Assembly: GCA_005893365.1 (NCBI GenBank)
Contig: VBPB01000096.1
Coordinates: 1 to 13,305, forward strand
Origin: Candidatus Eiseniibacteriota bacterium
Lineage (GTDB): Bacteria; Eisenbacteria; RBG-16-71-46
Reading direction: 5' to 3'
Length of the DNA: 13,305 nt
The notes beneath the pieces were generated by a model. It was given only the letters and a program-made list of their open reading frames with translations, had not been told where the DNA came from and searched no databases. The translations under genes and the position numbers were made by a program. Positions 1 through 7,652 of the stretch are shown here, one piece after another; within the stretch, counting starts at the first letter, position 1; every line of letters starts with the position of its first letter.

Positions 1-680
1 ACCCAGTCGAGCGCCACCAGGTCGCGGATGGCCTCGGCGCGCGGCAGGATGCGGTGGGGCTGGGTCAGCACCAGCGCCTTGGGCTCCGAGGCGAAGGCGA
101 ACGTGCGGCCGTCCCACTGGTAGTAGAACGGCTTGACGCCCAGGCGGTCGCGCGCGCAGAACAGCACGCGCTCGCGCGCGTCCCACAGCGCGAAGGCGAA
201 CATGCCGTTCATGCGCGACAGGCACGCCGGCCCCCAGCGCCGCCACGCGGCGAGGATGACCTCGGTGTCGCTGGCGCTGACCATCGGCTCGCCCAGCGTG
301 TCGAGCGTCGCGCGCAGCTCGATGAAGTCGTAGACCTCGCCGTTGTAGACGATCCAGCAGCGGCCGTCGCGGTCGCACATCGGCTGGTGGCCCGCCGGCG
401 AGAGGTCGATGATCGAGAGCCGCCGGTGGGCGAGCCCGACTCGGAACGCCCCGCCGTCGATCCCGGGCGACGGATGGCCGGGCGCGTAGCGCAGGCCGCT
501 CGCGTAGACGTCGCGCGGCGTGTCGGCCCCGCCGAGCGGGCGCGCCGATCCGCTCGCCGGATCGATGAGCACCACGCCCTCGTCGTCGGGCCCGCGGTGA
601 CGCAGCAGCCGGGACATGTGCTGCAGGCGCCCCAGGTCCACGCGCCCGTCCGACTGATGGAGTCCCGCGATGCCGCACAT
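1..680 (-). CDS. asnB: Asparagine synthase-type glutamine amidotransferase, N-terminal part (cut by window edge)
   Basis: Only the first 226 residues are present; the ATP-dependent synthetase half lies beyond position 1. The start is ATG at 680, so Cys2 becomes the exposed N-terminal nucleophile of a class II (Ntn) glutaminase domain. Other family marks are HRGPDDEG (28-35), AHRRLSIIDLS (84-94), GHQPM (97-101), the YNGE loop (112-115) and an SDTE motif (about 137-140). A GGAGGG ribosome site lies 10 bases upstream. In E. coli AsnB the RGPD and AHERLSI motifs are only about a dozen residues apart; here they are about 50 apart, with an inserted loop (about 40-78). I recall such a loop from AsnB paralogues in polysaccharide loci. 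Known chemistry: glutamine hydrolysis and ammonia transfer to an adenylated carboxylate. In this context the acceptor may be a sugar acid or glycan carboxylate rather than aspartate (inference). It is the last gene of the visible operon, 15 bases after the flippase stop. Confidence 0.93.
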   Translation of the reverse strand, partial: MCGIAGLHQSDGRVDLGRLQHMSRLLRHRGPDDEGVVLIDPASGSARPLGGADTPRDVYASGLRYAPGHPSPGIDGGAFRVGLAHRRLSIIDLSPAGHQPMCDRDGRCWIVYNGEVYDFIELRATLDTLGEPMVSASDTEVILAAWRRWGPACLSRMNGMFAFALWDARERVLFCARDRLGVKPFYYQWDGRTFAFASEPKALVLTQPHRILPRAEAIRDLVALDW

Positions 681-690
681 GGTGGTGCAT

Positions 691-696
691 CCCTCC
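691..696 (-). promoter_or_regulatory. Ribosome binding site of the asnB-like gene
   Basis: GGAGGG on the minus strand, 10 bases before the ATG at 680. Its last base overlaps the TAG stop (696-698) of the flippase gene. It fixes the start that leaves Cys2 as the second residue. Confidence 0.7.
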
Positions 697-2171
697 TAAC
701 GCGACGCGCGCGCGGCCGCCGCCCCGTCTGGGCGCGGATGCCGCCACAGCTCGAACCGCCACACGATCAGGGCGTACGCCGCCGCCGCGGCCAGACCCAC
801 GCCCACCCCCGCGCCGCCGGCGGGCGCCCACCGCTGCGCCGCCAGGGCCAGCGCCAGGCTCAATCCGTACATGGTCATGATGCGCCCGATCCGATAGGGA
901 AGAGGATACACGCGCCGGGCCACCAGGTAGCCCAGGATCACCGAGGTGAGGTGCCCCGCGAACGTGGCCATCGCGGCCCCGGTGGCGCCCAGCGCCGGCG
1001 TCAGCGCCGCGTTGGCGCCCAACGCGACCAGCGCCGCGCCGCCCGCGCTCAAGCCCAGCAGCGGGGTGCGCAGCGACAGCGCGATGCCCAGCGCCGCCAG
1101 GTAGTAGGCCCCCTGCGCGATGGCCGCGAAGGTGAGCCACAGCGCCGGACCCGCGGCCCCGGCGTAGGCCCCGGGCGCCAGCAGGCTCACGATCGGGGCC
1201 ACGAACGCGGCGACCAGCAGGGCCGCGAGCGAGGTCACCGCGGTGTAGAGCGAGAACACGCGGGCGAAGACGCGCGGGGCCTCGGGGTCGCGGGCGCGCG
1301 AGAAGGCGAACGGACCGAAGGCGAGCTGGAACGCCGAGACCCCCATGGTGGCGAGCGCGAAGAACTTCATCGCCACGGCGTAGACGCCCACCGCCGCCAG
1401 CGCCTGCGTGCGCTGGAGGAAGAACCGGTCCGCCGCGCCGATCAGCCCGTAGGCGAAGGCGACCGGCACCAGCGGCATCCCGTAGCCGAACATGCGCCGG
1501 AGGGCGGCCCGGTCGAACCGCGGCCGCAGGTTGTGGCGGCAGAGGATGAGACCGAGGAGGGCGGTGAGCGCGTCACCGCCGAGCTTGCCGTAGAGCACCC
1601 CCACCACGCCGAGATGGCGGCCGAGCACCATGGAGAGGGTGAGGCCGCCCACGGCCAGCGTCTGGGTGAGATTGAGGGCGATGAACTTCCAGGGCTGGAG
1701 CGTGACCCGCAGCACGTCGTTCGCGAACAGCGCCAGCAGCGTGAACGGGAGCGTCATCGCGCCGATGGTGAGGTACTTGCGATAGGCCTCGCCGGCGACC
1801 AGCGGGGCGCACACGGGCACCACCACCAGCCCGAGCAGCAGTGCCGCGGTCACGCCGGTCGCGATCCGGAACAGCAGCGACGAGGAGACCATGCGGATGC
1901 GGGCCTGCCGGTCGGGCTCGTCGTAGAAGAGACGCGCCAGCGCTCCGTCCATCCCGAACACCAGCACCAGCAGGGCGGTCTGCGAGTAGGCCACCACCAG
2001 GTCGGAGACGCCGTAGGCCGCCGGCGTCAGCACCCGCGTCAGCACCGGCACCAGCAGCAGGTTGACCGCGCGTCCGCCCACCTGGCCGAGCCCGTAGATG
2101 AGCGAATCGCCGGTCAGGCGCTTGAGCGCCTCGCGCACCGGCGAGGCCGGACGCACGGTCGCCTCAGCCAC
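696..2171 (-). CDS. Wzx-type polysaccharide/oligosaccharide flippase
   Basis: A 491-residue, very hydrophobic protein with about 12-14 predicted membrane spans, the usual size and layout for the Wzx/MviN-like (MOP superfamily) lipid-linked oligosaccharide flippases. The N-terminus has the characteristic pattern of a short basic leader, then GDSLIYGLGQVGGRAVNLLLVP and VLTRVLTPAAYGVSDLV, as in many PST-type exporters. A second repeat begins near residue 220 (FGYGMPLVPVAFAYG). The expected role is moving undecaprenyl-linked glycan from the inner to the outer leaflet of the cytoplasmic membrane. The start is GTG at 2171, chosen because GGGAG (2179-2183) lies 7 bases upstream and the start overlaps the preceding stop by 8 bases; a second GTG five codons in is possible. 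The C-terminal tail is Ala/Arg-rich and cytosolic. The transported glycan cannot be read from sequence. Confidence 0.9.
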   Translation of the reverse strand: MAEATVRPASPVREALKRLTGDSLIYGLGQVGGRAVNLLLVPVLTRVLTPAAYGVSDLVVAYSQTALLVLVFGMDGALARLFYDEPDRQARIRMVSSSLLFRIATGVTAALLLGLVVVPVCAPLVAGEAYRKYLTIGAMTLPFTLLALFANDVLRVTLQPWKFIALNLTQTLAVGGLTLSMVLGRHLGVVGVLYGKLGGDALTALLGLILCRHNLRPRFDRAALRRMFGYGMPLVPVAFAYGLIGAADRFFLQRTQALAAVGVYAVAMKFFALATMGVSAFQLAFGPFAFSRARDPEAPRVFARVFSLYTAVTSLAALLVAAFVAPIVSLLAPGAYAGAAGPALWLTFAAIAQGAYYLAALGIALSLRTPLLGLSAGGAALVALGANAALTPALGATGAAMATFAGHLTSVILGYLVARRVYPLPYRIGRIMTMYGLSLALALAAQRWAPAGGAGVGVGLAAAAAYALIVWRFELWRHPRPDGAAAARASR

Positions 2172-3192
2172 CGGCGGGCTCCCGGCCCTGGAGCAGGGCG
2201 CGATAGCGCTCGACCAGGCGGGCCGCGATCACCGGGGCGGCGTGCTCGCGCTCGACGTAGGCGCGGCCGCGCTCGCCCAGCGTGCGCCGCCCATCGGCGT
2301 CCGCCAGCACCGCGGCGAGCCGCTCCGCCAGGTCACCCTCGGTGCAGCGCACGATCGGACAGTCGACCAGGCGGGGCTCGAAGTCGTCGCGGATGAAGCA
2401 CAGCACCGGCTTGCCCAGCGCCATCGCCTCGACCGCCACCATCCCGTACCAGCCCATGAAGAGCTGGTCCACCACCACGTCGGCGGCCGCCAGGATGTCG
2501 CGCAGCTCGCTCCACGGCCGGCGCTCCACCACCTCGAAGCGCACGCCGGGGAAGCGATCGGCGAGTGCCGCGTAGGCGGCCTCGACGTAGCGCGTCCCCT
2601 TGATGAGCCGGTTGGTGGGAGCGTGCACCACCAACCGCGGCCGGGTCGCGGCCGGCACGAAGGGATAGTCGGCGAGGTCGGCGGCCACCGGCAGATGCGC
2701 CGCGCGCGGCGCCGACTCGAGCAGGTCGGGGGTCGAGACCAGCTCGTCGTCCGCCCAGCGTTCGGCGCTGGCCCGGATGCGCCGCTGGCGCGACGGGATG
2801 CAGAACGGGTCGCACTCGGTGCAGGTGGCGCGCCGGTGCGTGGCCAGCATGTGGGCGCGGTCGCGCACGTCGCAGCCGTGATAGTGGAACACGACGCGGC
2901 GGCCCAGTGCCACGTGGAGCGGCAGGTCGAGGTTGTGGGGCGGGATCAGCGTGCGCCCGAAGTGGAAGTGGTAGACGTCCCAGCGCCCGAGGTGCCGGAG
3001 CGTGCTGGCGAGATAGCCGAGATAGCGCGGCAGCGGCGGCTGGTCGTCATAGGGCCGCTGCTCGTCGGGACGGTATTGCGGGAAGCCCTGGTTGTAGGCC
3101 AGCGAGTGCGCCTCGACCCCGAGCTCGCGCAGCGCCCGGGCCAGCACCGACGCCTGCCCGGCGATCTCGGCCGGGGCGTGGAGCACCCTCAT
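2164..3192 (-). CDS. GT4-family glycosyltransferase with an internal cysteine cluster
   Basis: 342 residues from ATG at 3192, which forms an ATGA overlap with the methyltransferase stop and has GGGAGG 6 bases upstream. The reading frame continues open further upstream, but that part is the shadow of the methyltransferase. Two Rossmann-like halves are seen: N-terminal MRVLHAPAEIAGQ, and a C-terminal donor domain with HAPTNRLIKGT (190-200), AADVVVDQL (236-244) and YGMVAVEAMALGKPV (249-263), the GT4 signature with Glu255 in the usual position. It should transfer a sugar from a nucleotide donor to a lipid-linked acceptor in the cytoplasm; donor and acceptor are unknown. Odd feature: residues 105-131 hold a Cys-rich segment (GC at 107-108, then Cys124, Cys127 and Cys131 in CTECDPFC) followed by a basic stretch, suggesting a metal or structural knuckle between the domains. 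Confidence 0.85.
   Translation of the reverse strand: MRVLHAPAEIAGQASVLARALRELGVEAHSLAYNQGFPQYRPDEQRPYDDQPPLPRYLGYLASTLRHLGRWDVYHFHFGRTLIPPHNLDLPLHVALGRRVVFHYHGCDVRDRAHMLATHRRATCTECDPFCIPSRQRRIRASAERWADDELVSTPDLLESAPRAAHLPVAADLADYPFVPAATRPRLVVHAPTNRLIKGTRYVEAAYAALADRFPGVRFEVVERRPWSELRDILAAADVVVDQLFMGWYGMVAVEAMALGKPVLCFIRDDFEPRLVDCPIVRCTEGDLAERLAAVLADADGRRTLGERGRAYVEREHAAPVIAARLVERYRALLQGREPAGG
2179..2183 (-). promoter_or_regulatory. Ribosome binding site supporting the GTG start of the flippase
   Basis: GGGAG on the minus strand, 7 bases before the GTG at 2171 and inside the last codons of the upstream glycosyltransferase gene. Confidence 0.55.
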
Positions 3193-4055
3193 CGCAGCCT
3201 CCCGAGCGGATTGGGCTTCCCGCACCAGGGACAGATCCACCGCTCGGGCAGCGGTGCTTCGAAGTCCACGACGCTGTGCTCGCCGCACTCGCGGCACACG
3301 TGCGTGACGCGCCGCTCGACCGCGGTGCCGCGCGCGCCGGGGACCCCGGTCTTGCGCAGGGTGAGCACGACGTTGGCGTCGCGCGCGAGGTCGAGCGCGA
3401 AGACGCGGTGGAGCCAGGCGAGGACCTCGGTGAACGGCCCCTGCAGCGGCTTGGTGCGCGCGTCGTTCATCCAGGAGAAACCCGCCGGCACCCGGGCCAG
3501 CGCCACGGCCGCGAACCCGCGCGCCTCGAACTGGCCGAGCAGCGAGTCGAGATCGAAGCGCTGCTGGTGCTCGAGGCGCTTCCCGAGCTTGAGCAGCGCG
3601 TACTTGGCGAAATAGCCGGCGAAGCGGTAGAGGCGGTCGTCGAACGAGGCCGCCCGCGGCACCGACAGGTAGAGCGTCCCGCCCAAGCGCGTCACCCGGC
3701 TCAACTCGTCGCAGCACGGCTCGAGGGCGCTCACGTGCTCCAGCACGTAGTGGCAGACGGTGAGGTCGACGCACCCGTCGCGCAGCGGCACGCGCGCCAG
3801 GTCCGCCCGCAGCACGCTCACCCGCGGGGACTGGGGCGGCGGTCCGGGCGGGAACTTGACGTCGAAGCCCACCACGTCGAGATCCGGGCGGTCGCCGTAG
3901 CGCCACGAGCCGGGCCCGCACCCGGCATCCAGCACCCGGGCCCCCGGCGGAGCGTCGGCGATCAGCTCGTGGAGGAAGAGCGGCGGCTCCCCGGGTGCTC
4001 GCACCGGCTTGTGGGCACCCGAGGCCATCGGGCCGGCCGCGAGGCGCGCACTCAT
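3189..4055 (-). CDS. Class I SAM-dependent methyltransferase with C-terminal zinc ribbon
   Basis: 288 residues from ATG at 4055, which makes an ATGA overlap with the upstream GT2 stop and has GGAG 9 bases before it. SAM-binding motif I is VLDAGCGPGSW (41-51), followed by an acidic residue at the end of beta-2 (VVGFD, 61-65), an RADL segment (83-86) and HYVLEHVSALEPCCDEL with the post-motif LGGTLYLSVP (124-133), all typical of Methyltransf_11-type enzymes. The last 35 residues carry two CxxC knuckles, Cys254/Cys257 and Cys275/Cys278, spaced like a rubredoxin-type zinc ribbon. The likely task is methylating a sugar or glycan intermediate, given flanking glycosyltransferases (inference). Similar methyltransferases act on quinones or small metabolites, so the substrate is not certain. 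The ribbon may bind a partner or the substrate. Confidence 0.87.
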   Translation of the reverse strand: MSARLAAGPMASGAHKPVRAPGEPPLFLHELIADAPPGARVLDAGCGPGSWRYGDRPDLDVVGFDVKFPPGPPPQSPRVSVLRADLARVPLRDGCVDLTVCHYVLEHVSALEPCCDELSRVTRLGGTLYLSVPRAASFDDRLYRFAGYFAKYALLKLGKRLEHQQRFDLDSLLGQFEARGFAAVALARVPAGFSWMNDARTKPLQGPFTEVLAWLHRVFALDLARDANVVLTLRKTGVPGARGTAVERRVTHVCRECGEHSVVDFEAPLPERWICPWCGKPNPLGRLR

Positions 4056-4960
4056 GGCCGCATCTCCGCCGCGGGCTGCCCCAGGGCGGCGGCCCACAGG
4101 GCCCGCGGCACCGCCCCCGCCGCGGCGAACCGGCCGCGGGCCAGCAGCCAGAAGGCCAGCGCCACCTGCTGGAGCAGGAAGCACGGCAGCCAGGTGACGC
4201 GCCCGAGCCCGCGCGCGTGCCGCGCGAACAGCGTCAGGTTGGCGCGCAGCCGGTGGGCGATCTTGAACGGGCTCGCCGCCCCCGCCGCGGCCGACACCTT
4301 GTGGGTGAGCCGGGCCCCCGGTACGAACAGCAGCCGGTAGCCGGCCGCCCGCGCGCGCAGCGACCAGTCGGCGTCCTCGGCGTAGATGTAGTAGCGCTCG
4401 TCGAGCAGCCCCACCTGCTCCCACGCCTCGGCTCGGGCCAGCAGGCAGCAGCCGGTGAGATAGCCGGTCGGCTCGGTCCGCGTGAACTGCCCGCGGTCGC
4501 GCGCGCGCAGTCCGCGGTGGGCGACCAGTCCGAGCCACGGCACGCACCAGCCGCCCGCGTACCAGATGCGCTCGCCCGGGCCGGCGAAGCGGATGAGCGG
4601 GGCCGCGGCCCCGGCCTTAGGATCGGCGTCGAGCGCCCCGATCAGCCGCTCGAACAGTCCGGGGTCGGCCTCGGTGTCGTTGTTGACCAGCATCACCGCG
4701 TCGGCGCCGGCCGCGAGCGCGCGCGTGAGGCCGGCGTCGTTGCCGCCGGCGAAGCGCCGGTTCTCGGGCAGCGCCAGCACCTCGACCGCGGGGAACTCGC
4801 GGCGCACGGCCTGGGCCGAGCCGTCGGTCGAGCCGTTGTCCACCATCATCAGCGCCGCCTCCCATCCCGGGGGGAGCCGGCAGGCGAGCAGGCTGGTGAG
4901 CGCCGCGCGCGTGTCGGCCAGCCCGTTCCAGTTGAGCACCACCACCGCCAGGCGGCTCAC
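4052..4960 (-). CDS. GT2-family glycosyltransferase (rhamnosyltransferase-like, COG1216 type)
   Basis: 302 residues from GTG at 4960, which overlaps the preceding stop as GTGA; no clear ribosome site is seen, so translational coupling is likely. GT-A fold motifs in order: VVVLNWNG (6-13), VDNGSTDGS (40-48), ENRRFAGGND (66-75), the metal-site equivalent LVNNDTEADP (91-100), TGCCLLARAEAW (169-180) and the catalytic-base region YAEDADWSLRA (193-203). The order and spacing match COG1216 enzymes, many of which are rhamnosyltransferases of O-antigen and exopolysaccharide assembly. A hydrophobic stretch near 256-275 may associate with the membrane. It probably adds one sugar to a lipid-linked chain on the cytoplasmic face; donor sugar unknown. 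Confidence 0.9.
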   Translation of the reverse strand: MSRLAVVVLNWNGLADTRAALTSLLACRLPPGWEAALMMVDNGSTDGSAQAVRREFPAVEVLALPENRRFAGGNDAGLTRALAAGADAVMLVNNDTEADPGLFERLIGALDADPKAGAAAPLIRFAGPGERIWYAGGWCVPWLGLVAHRGLRARDRGQFTRTEPTGYLTGCCLLARAEAWEQVGLLDERYYIYAEDADWSLRARAAGYRLLFVPGARLTHKVSAAAGAASPFKIAHRLRANLTLFARHARGLGRVTWLPCFLLQQVALAFWLLARGRFAAAGAVPRALWAAALGQPAAEMRP

Positions 4961-6474
4961 GGTACTGCGGCGTCCGCGGCCAGCGCGGCCTTGAGCCGCG
5001 CCAGCGCCCATCCGGTCAGCAGCAGCAAGAGGGCCAGCGCCCCCAGCACCGGGGCGGCCGGGAGCCCGGCGTAGAGCGCGTAGAGCCACCAGAAGTCGAG
5101 GGCGTGGAGCAGCGCTTCCTGGTCGGCGGCACTCAGCCCCAAGCGCGGATCGGGCTCGCCCCCGCCCATGAGCCGCGGGGCGCGGCCGGCCAGGTGCTCG
5201 CCGGCGTTGCGGACCAGCATCCGCCAGTGCCCGGCGATCGGACTGAAGCGGGGATTGAAGTGGCTGTCGCTCATGAAGTGTGGATCGTCGAGCGCCAGGC
5301 GGTAGGGATAGTCGCCGGCCTCGCGCATCTGGGCGCCGAAGTAGACCGCGACCCCGCCCACCTGGACGATCAGCCCCAGGGCCGCGAGCGCCCTCGCGAT
5401 CACCCGCCGCGACCGGGACGCGCCGTCCAGGGCGAAGGCGACCAGCACGAACGCCAGCGGCAGGAACGGGACCAGATAGCGCGGCCCGAACGAGCCGTCG
5501 CCGGCCCAGTGCTGGAACCGCGCGTAGAGCAGGAGCGCCCCCGCCCAGGCGAGCGCGATCGTGACCGCCGTGCGCGCGTGCGTCGGCCCGGCGCCGCGAA
5601 GCCGCCTCAAGCCGGCCGGCGCCAGCCACAGCGCCGGCGCGAACCAGGCGATGCCCTTGCCCGAGGAGAGCAGCAGGCCGTAGAGGCCGACCAGAAGCGG
5701 CGTGGAATAGGCGGCCGGCGTGGCCTGGGCTCCGTAGCCGGTCTCGAGCACGGTGCCGAACCGGGCCAGGTCGTAGGCGCCGTGCCCCGCCAGCGCCAGC
5801 GCCAGCATCAGCAGCGGCGGCACGCGGTCGCGCGGCTCAGCGCCGCGCAGCGGCCACAGGCCGAGCAGGGCGAACGGCAGCATGCTGAGCTTGGCCGAGA
5901 CCGCGAGCATGACGCCCAGCCCGGCCCACCACGCGCCCCGCCGCTCGCCCAGTGCCGCGCGCGCGCTGCCGGAGAGCGCGAGCAAGAGCCCCAGCGCCTG
6001 CAGCGGCTCGGCCATGAAGCTCTTGGCGTAGACCCAGAGCGGGGTGGTGAGGCCGAGCATCGCGGTGGCGGCCAGCGCCGGCCCCGCCCGCACCGAGAGC
6101 GCGCGCACCAGGGCGTGGAAGGCGACCAGCACCAGGGCGGCGATCAGCGCGTTGAAGAACGAGACCGCGAAGCGCACCGCGAGCACGCGGCGCGGGCCTA
6201 ACCTCGGCAGCCGGTCCGCGGCGGCCTCGGCGGCGGCGACCAGCGGCAGGGCGAGCACCGCCTGGCCGGCCGCGTTCTTGGTGTAGTGCCGGCCGTCCGG
6301 CCCATCGAGCGTGGCGCCCACCGGCACCGCGATGCCGCCGTGGAGCATCGCCCGCGCCAGCTCGAGCATCGTCACCTCGTCGCTGCCGACGATGCGCCCG
6401 CCGCCGGTGAGTGCGAAGCCCAGGAACGCGGCGACGCCGAGCCAGAGCCCGGTGCGCGCGGACGGGCGGCTCAT
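4957..6474 (-). CDS. GT-C-like integral membrane glycosyltransferase (GT39/GT83-like)
   Basis: 505 residues from ATG at 6474, an ATGA overlap with the upstream stop, with GAGG 7 bases before it. There are about 10-12 predicted membrane spans. After the first span comes an outward loop GGGRIVGSDEVTMLELARAM (24-43) whose Asp32-Glu33 pair sits where GT-C enzymes of the dolichyl/undecaprenyl-phosphate-sugar class place their catalytic acidic residues; KNAAGQAVLALPL follows near residue 66. A later FGPRYLVPFLPL segment resembles the family's conserved loop, and a soluble stretch of about 90 residues precedes the last spans. Such enzymes use polyprenyl-phosphate sugars on the periplasmic face. The DPM-like enzyme at 9440-10372 could make the donor. 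It could alternatively be an uncharacterised polymerase or ligase; no substrate evidence exists. Confidence 0.75.
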   Translation of the reverse strand: MSRPSARTGLWLGVAAFLGFALTGGGRIVGSDEVTMLELARAMLHGGIAVPVGATLDGPDGRHYTKNAAGQAVLALPLVAAAEAAADRLPRLGPRRVLAVRFAVSFFNALIAALVLVAFHALVRALSVRAGPALAATAMLGLTTPLWVYAKSFMAEPLQALGLLLALSGSARAALGERRGAWWAGLGVMLAVSAKLSMLPFALLGLWPLRGAEPRDRVPPLLMLALALAGHGAYDLARFGTVLETGYGAQATPAAYSTPLLVGLYGLLLSSGKGIAWFAPALWLAPAGLRRLRGAGPTHARTAVTIALAWAGALLLYARFQHWAGDGSFGPRYLVPFLPLAFVLVAFALDGASRSRRVIARALAALGLIVQVGGVAVYFGAQMREAGDYPYRLALDDPHFMSDSHFNPRFSPIAGHWRMLVRNAGEHLAGRAPRLMGGGEPDPRLGLSAADQEALLHALDFWWLYALYAGLPAAPVLGALALLLLLTGWALARLKAALAADAAVP

Positions 6475-7652
6475 CGCCAGCCTCGCGTCGGATGCAGCTC
6501 GTCGCCCAGCTCGATCACGCGGTCCGCGAGCACGCTCCACGAGTGCTCGGCCTGGAGTGCGGCCACCCCCTCGCGCAGCCGCGGGCCCATCCGGTCGCGG
6601 AAGAACCGGACGATCGCCTGGGCCAGGGCGGCCGGGTCCGCCCGCGGCACCACCAGCCCGGTCACGTCGGGGCGCACGGTCTCGGAGAGCCCGCCCACGT
6701 CGGTGGTGATGACCGGCACCCCGAGCGCGTAGGCCACGTGCGTGACCCCGCTCTGGGTCGCCGAGCGGTAGGGCAGCACCACCACGTCCGCCGCCTTGAA
6801 CAGGGCTTCGACCTCGTCGTCCGGAAGGTAGCGGTCGAGCAGCCGCACCGCGTCCCCGGGCGGCCCGGCGGCGGCCCCCGCCGCGGTACCCGCGGCGGCG
6901 TTCACCCGCTCGACCTGCGCCCGGTAGGGGGCGGCGTCCTCGTAGAACTCGCCGGCGACGACCAGCGTCGCCGGCCGCTCGGCGCGCACGCGCGGCCAGG
7001 CGTCCAGCAGCACGTCGAGGCCCTTGTAGTGCCGGACGTAGCCGAAGAACACCGCCACCTCCCCGTCCAGACCGAGCCGCTCACGGGCGCTCGCCCGCGT
7101 GAAGCGCCCGCGATCGAACTGCGCGTAGAGCGGGTGCAGCACGCGACGGTGGGGGGCCCCGGGCTTGAGGCGGTCCAGGTCGCGCTCGACGCTCTCCGAC
7201 ATCACCAGGTAGCCGTCGGAGTTGCGCAGCATCCAGCCCGTGAAGGGCCCGTCGAAGGGACGCCGCTCGTGCGGGACCAGATTGTCACACACCAGCACCA
7301 CCTTGGTGCCACGGTCCCGCAAAGGCCCGACCGCCGAGGCGAAGGCGGGGCCGAAGAACGGGAGCCACCATTTGAGCAGGACCAGCCCCGGGGCGAAGGC
7401 CTCGAGCGCCCGCGCGGTGGCGCGCCAGCTCCACGGGGCGATCGAGTCGAGCCGGGCCGAGACCGGGAAGCGCGGCGGCTCCGCCTTGGGGTCGCGCTGG
7501 CTCTCGCCCGGGAACAGGAAGCCCGGGTACTGGCGCGTGAAGGTGACGCCGCGCACCTCGGCGCGCGGCATGAGCGACTCGCCCAGCAGTCCCAGGTACT
7601 GCGCGATGCCGCCGCGCCAGGGATGAACCGGCCCGACGAGCGCGATGCGCAT
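6471..7652 (-). CDS. GT4-family glycosyltransferase, ATQSG subtype
   Basis: 393 residues from ATG at 7652, with a TGATG junction to hddA. The open frame extends upstream to about 7994, but the N-terminal Rossmann strand MRIALVGPVHPWRGGIAQY marks the true start. Seen in order: KWWLPFFGPAFA (94-105), LVPHERRPFDGPFT (125-138), the hinge and donor domain VFFGYVRHYKGLDVLLDAWP (201-220), AADVVVLPYRSATQSG (287-302) and YALGVPVITTDVGGLSE (308-324). The usual first Glu of the GT4 EX7E motif is absent, as in other members with the ATQSG signature that I recall from cell-surface loci. Residues 251-264 form an Ala/Gly/Pro-rich insert before the LLDRYLPDDEV segment. The last residues are TRGWR. It should act in the cytoplasm on a lipid-linked acceptor; specificity unknown. 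Confidence 0.9.
   Translation of the reverse strand: MRIALVGPVHPWRGGIAQYLGLLGESLMPRAEVRGVTFTRQYPGFLFPGESQRDPKAEPPRFPVSARLDSIAPWSWRATARALEAFAPGLVLLKWWLPFFGPAFASAVGPLRDRGTKVVLVCDNLVPHERRPFDGPFTGWMLRNSDGYLVMSESVERDLDRLKPGAPHRRVLHPLYAQFDRGRFTRASARERLGLDGEVAVFFGYVRHYKGLDVLLDAWPRVRAERPATLVVAGEFYEDAAPYRAQVERVNAAAGTAAGAAAGPPGDAVRLLDRYLPDDEVEALFKAADVVVLPYRSATQSGVTHVAYALGVPVITTDVGGLSETVRPDVTGLVVPRADPAALAQAIVRFFRDRMGPRLREGVAALQAEHSWSVLADRVIELGDELHPTRGWR

Noticed and set aside
54..2396. Long plus-strand open frame (780 codons) and other long plus-strand frames throughout
   Set aside because: They are antisense to well-supported minus-strand genes. They are rich in Arg, Gly, His, Gln and Ala with no recognisable motif, as expected in very GC-rich DNA where stop codons are rare.
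3193..3921. N-terminal extension of the GT4 gene to 3921 (585 codons in total)
   Set aside because: The extension lies over the methyltransferase gene, is Arg/Ala-rich without motifs, and the ATGA overlap with GGGAGG marks the start at 3192.
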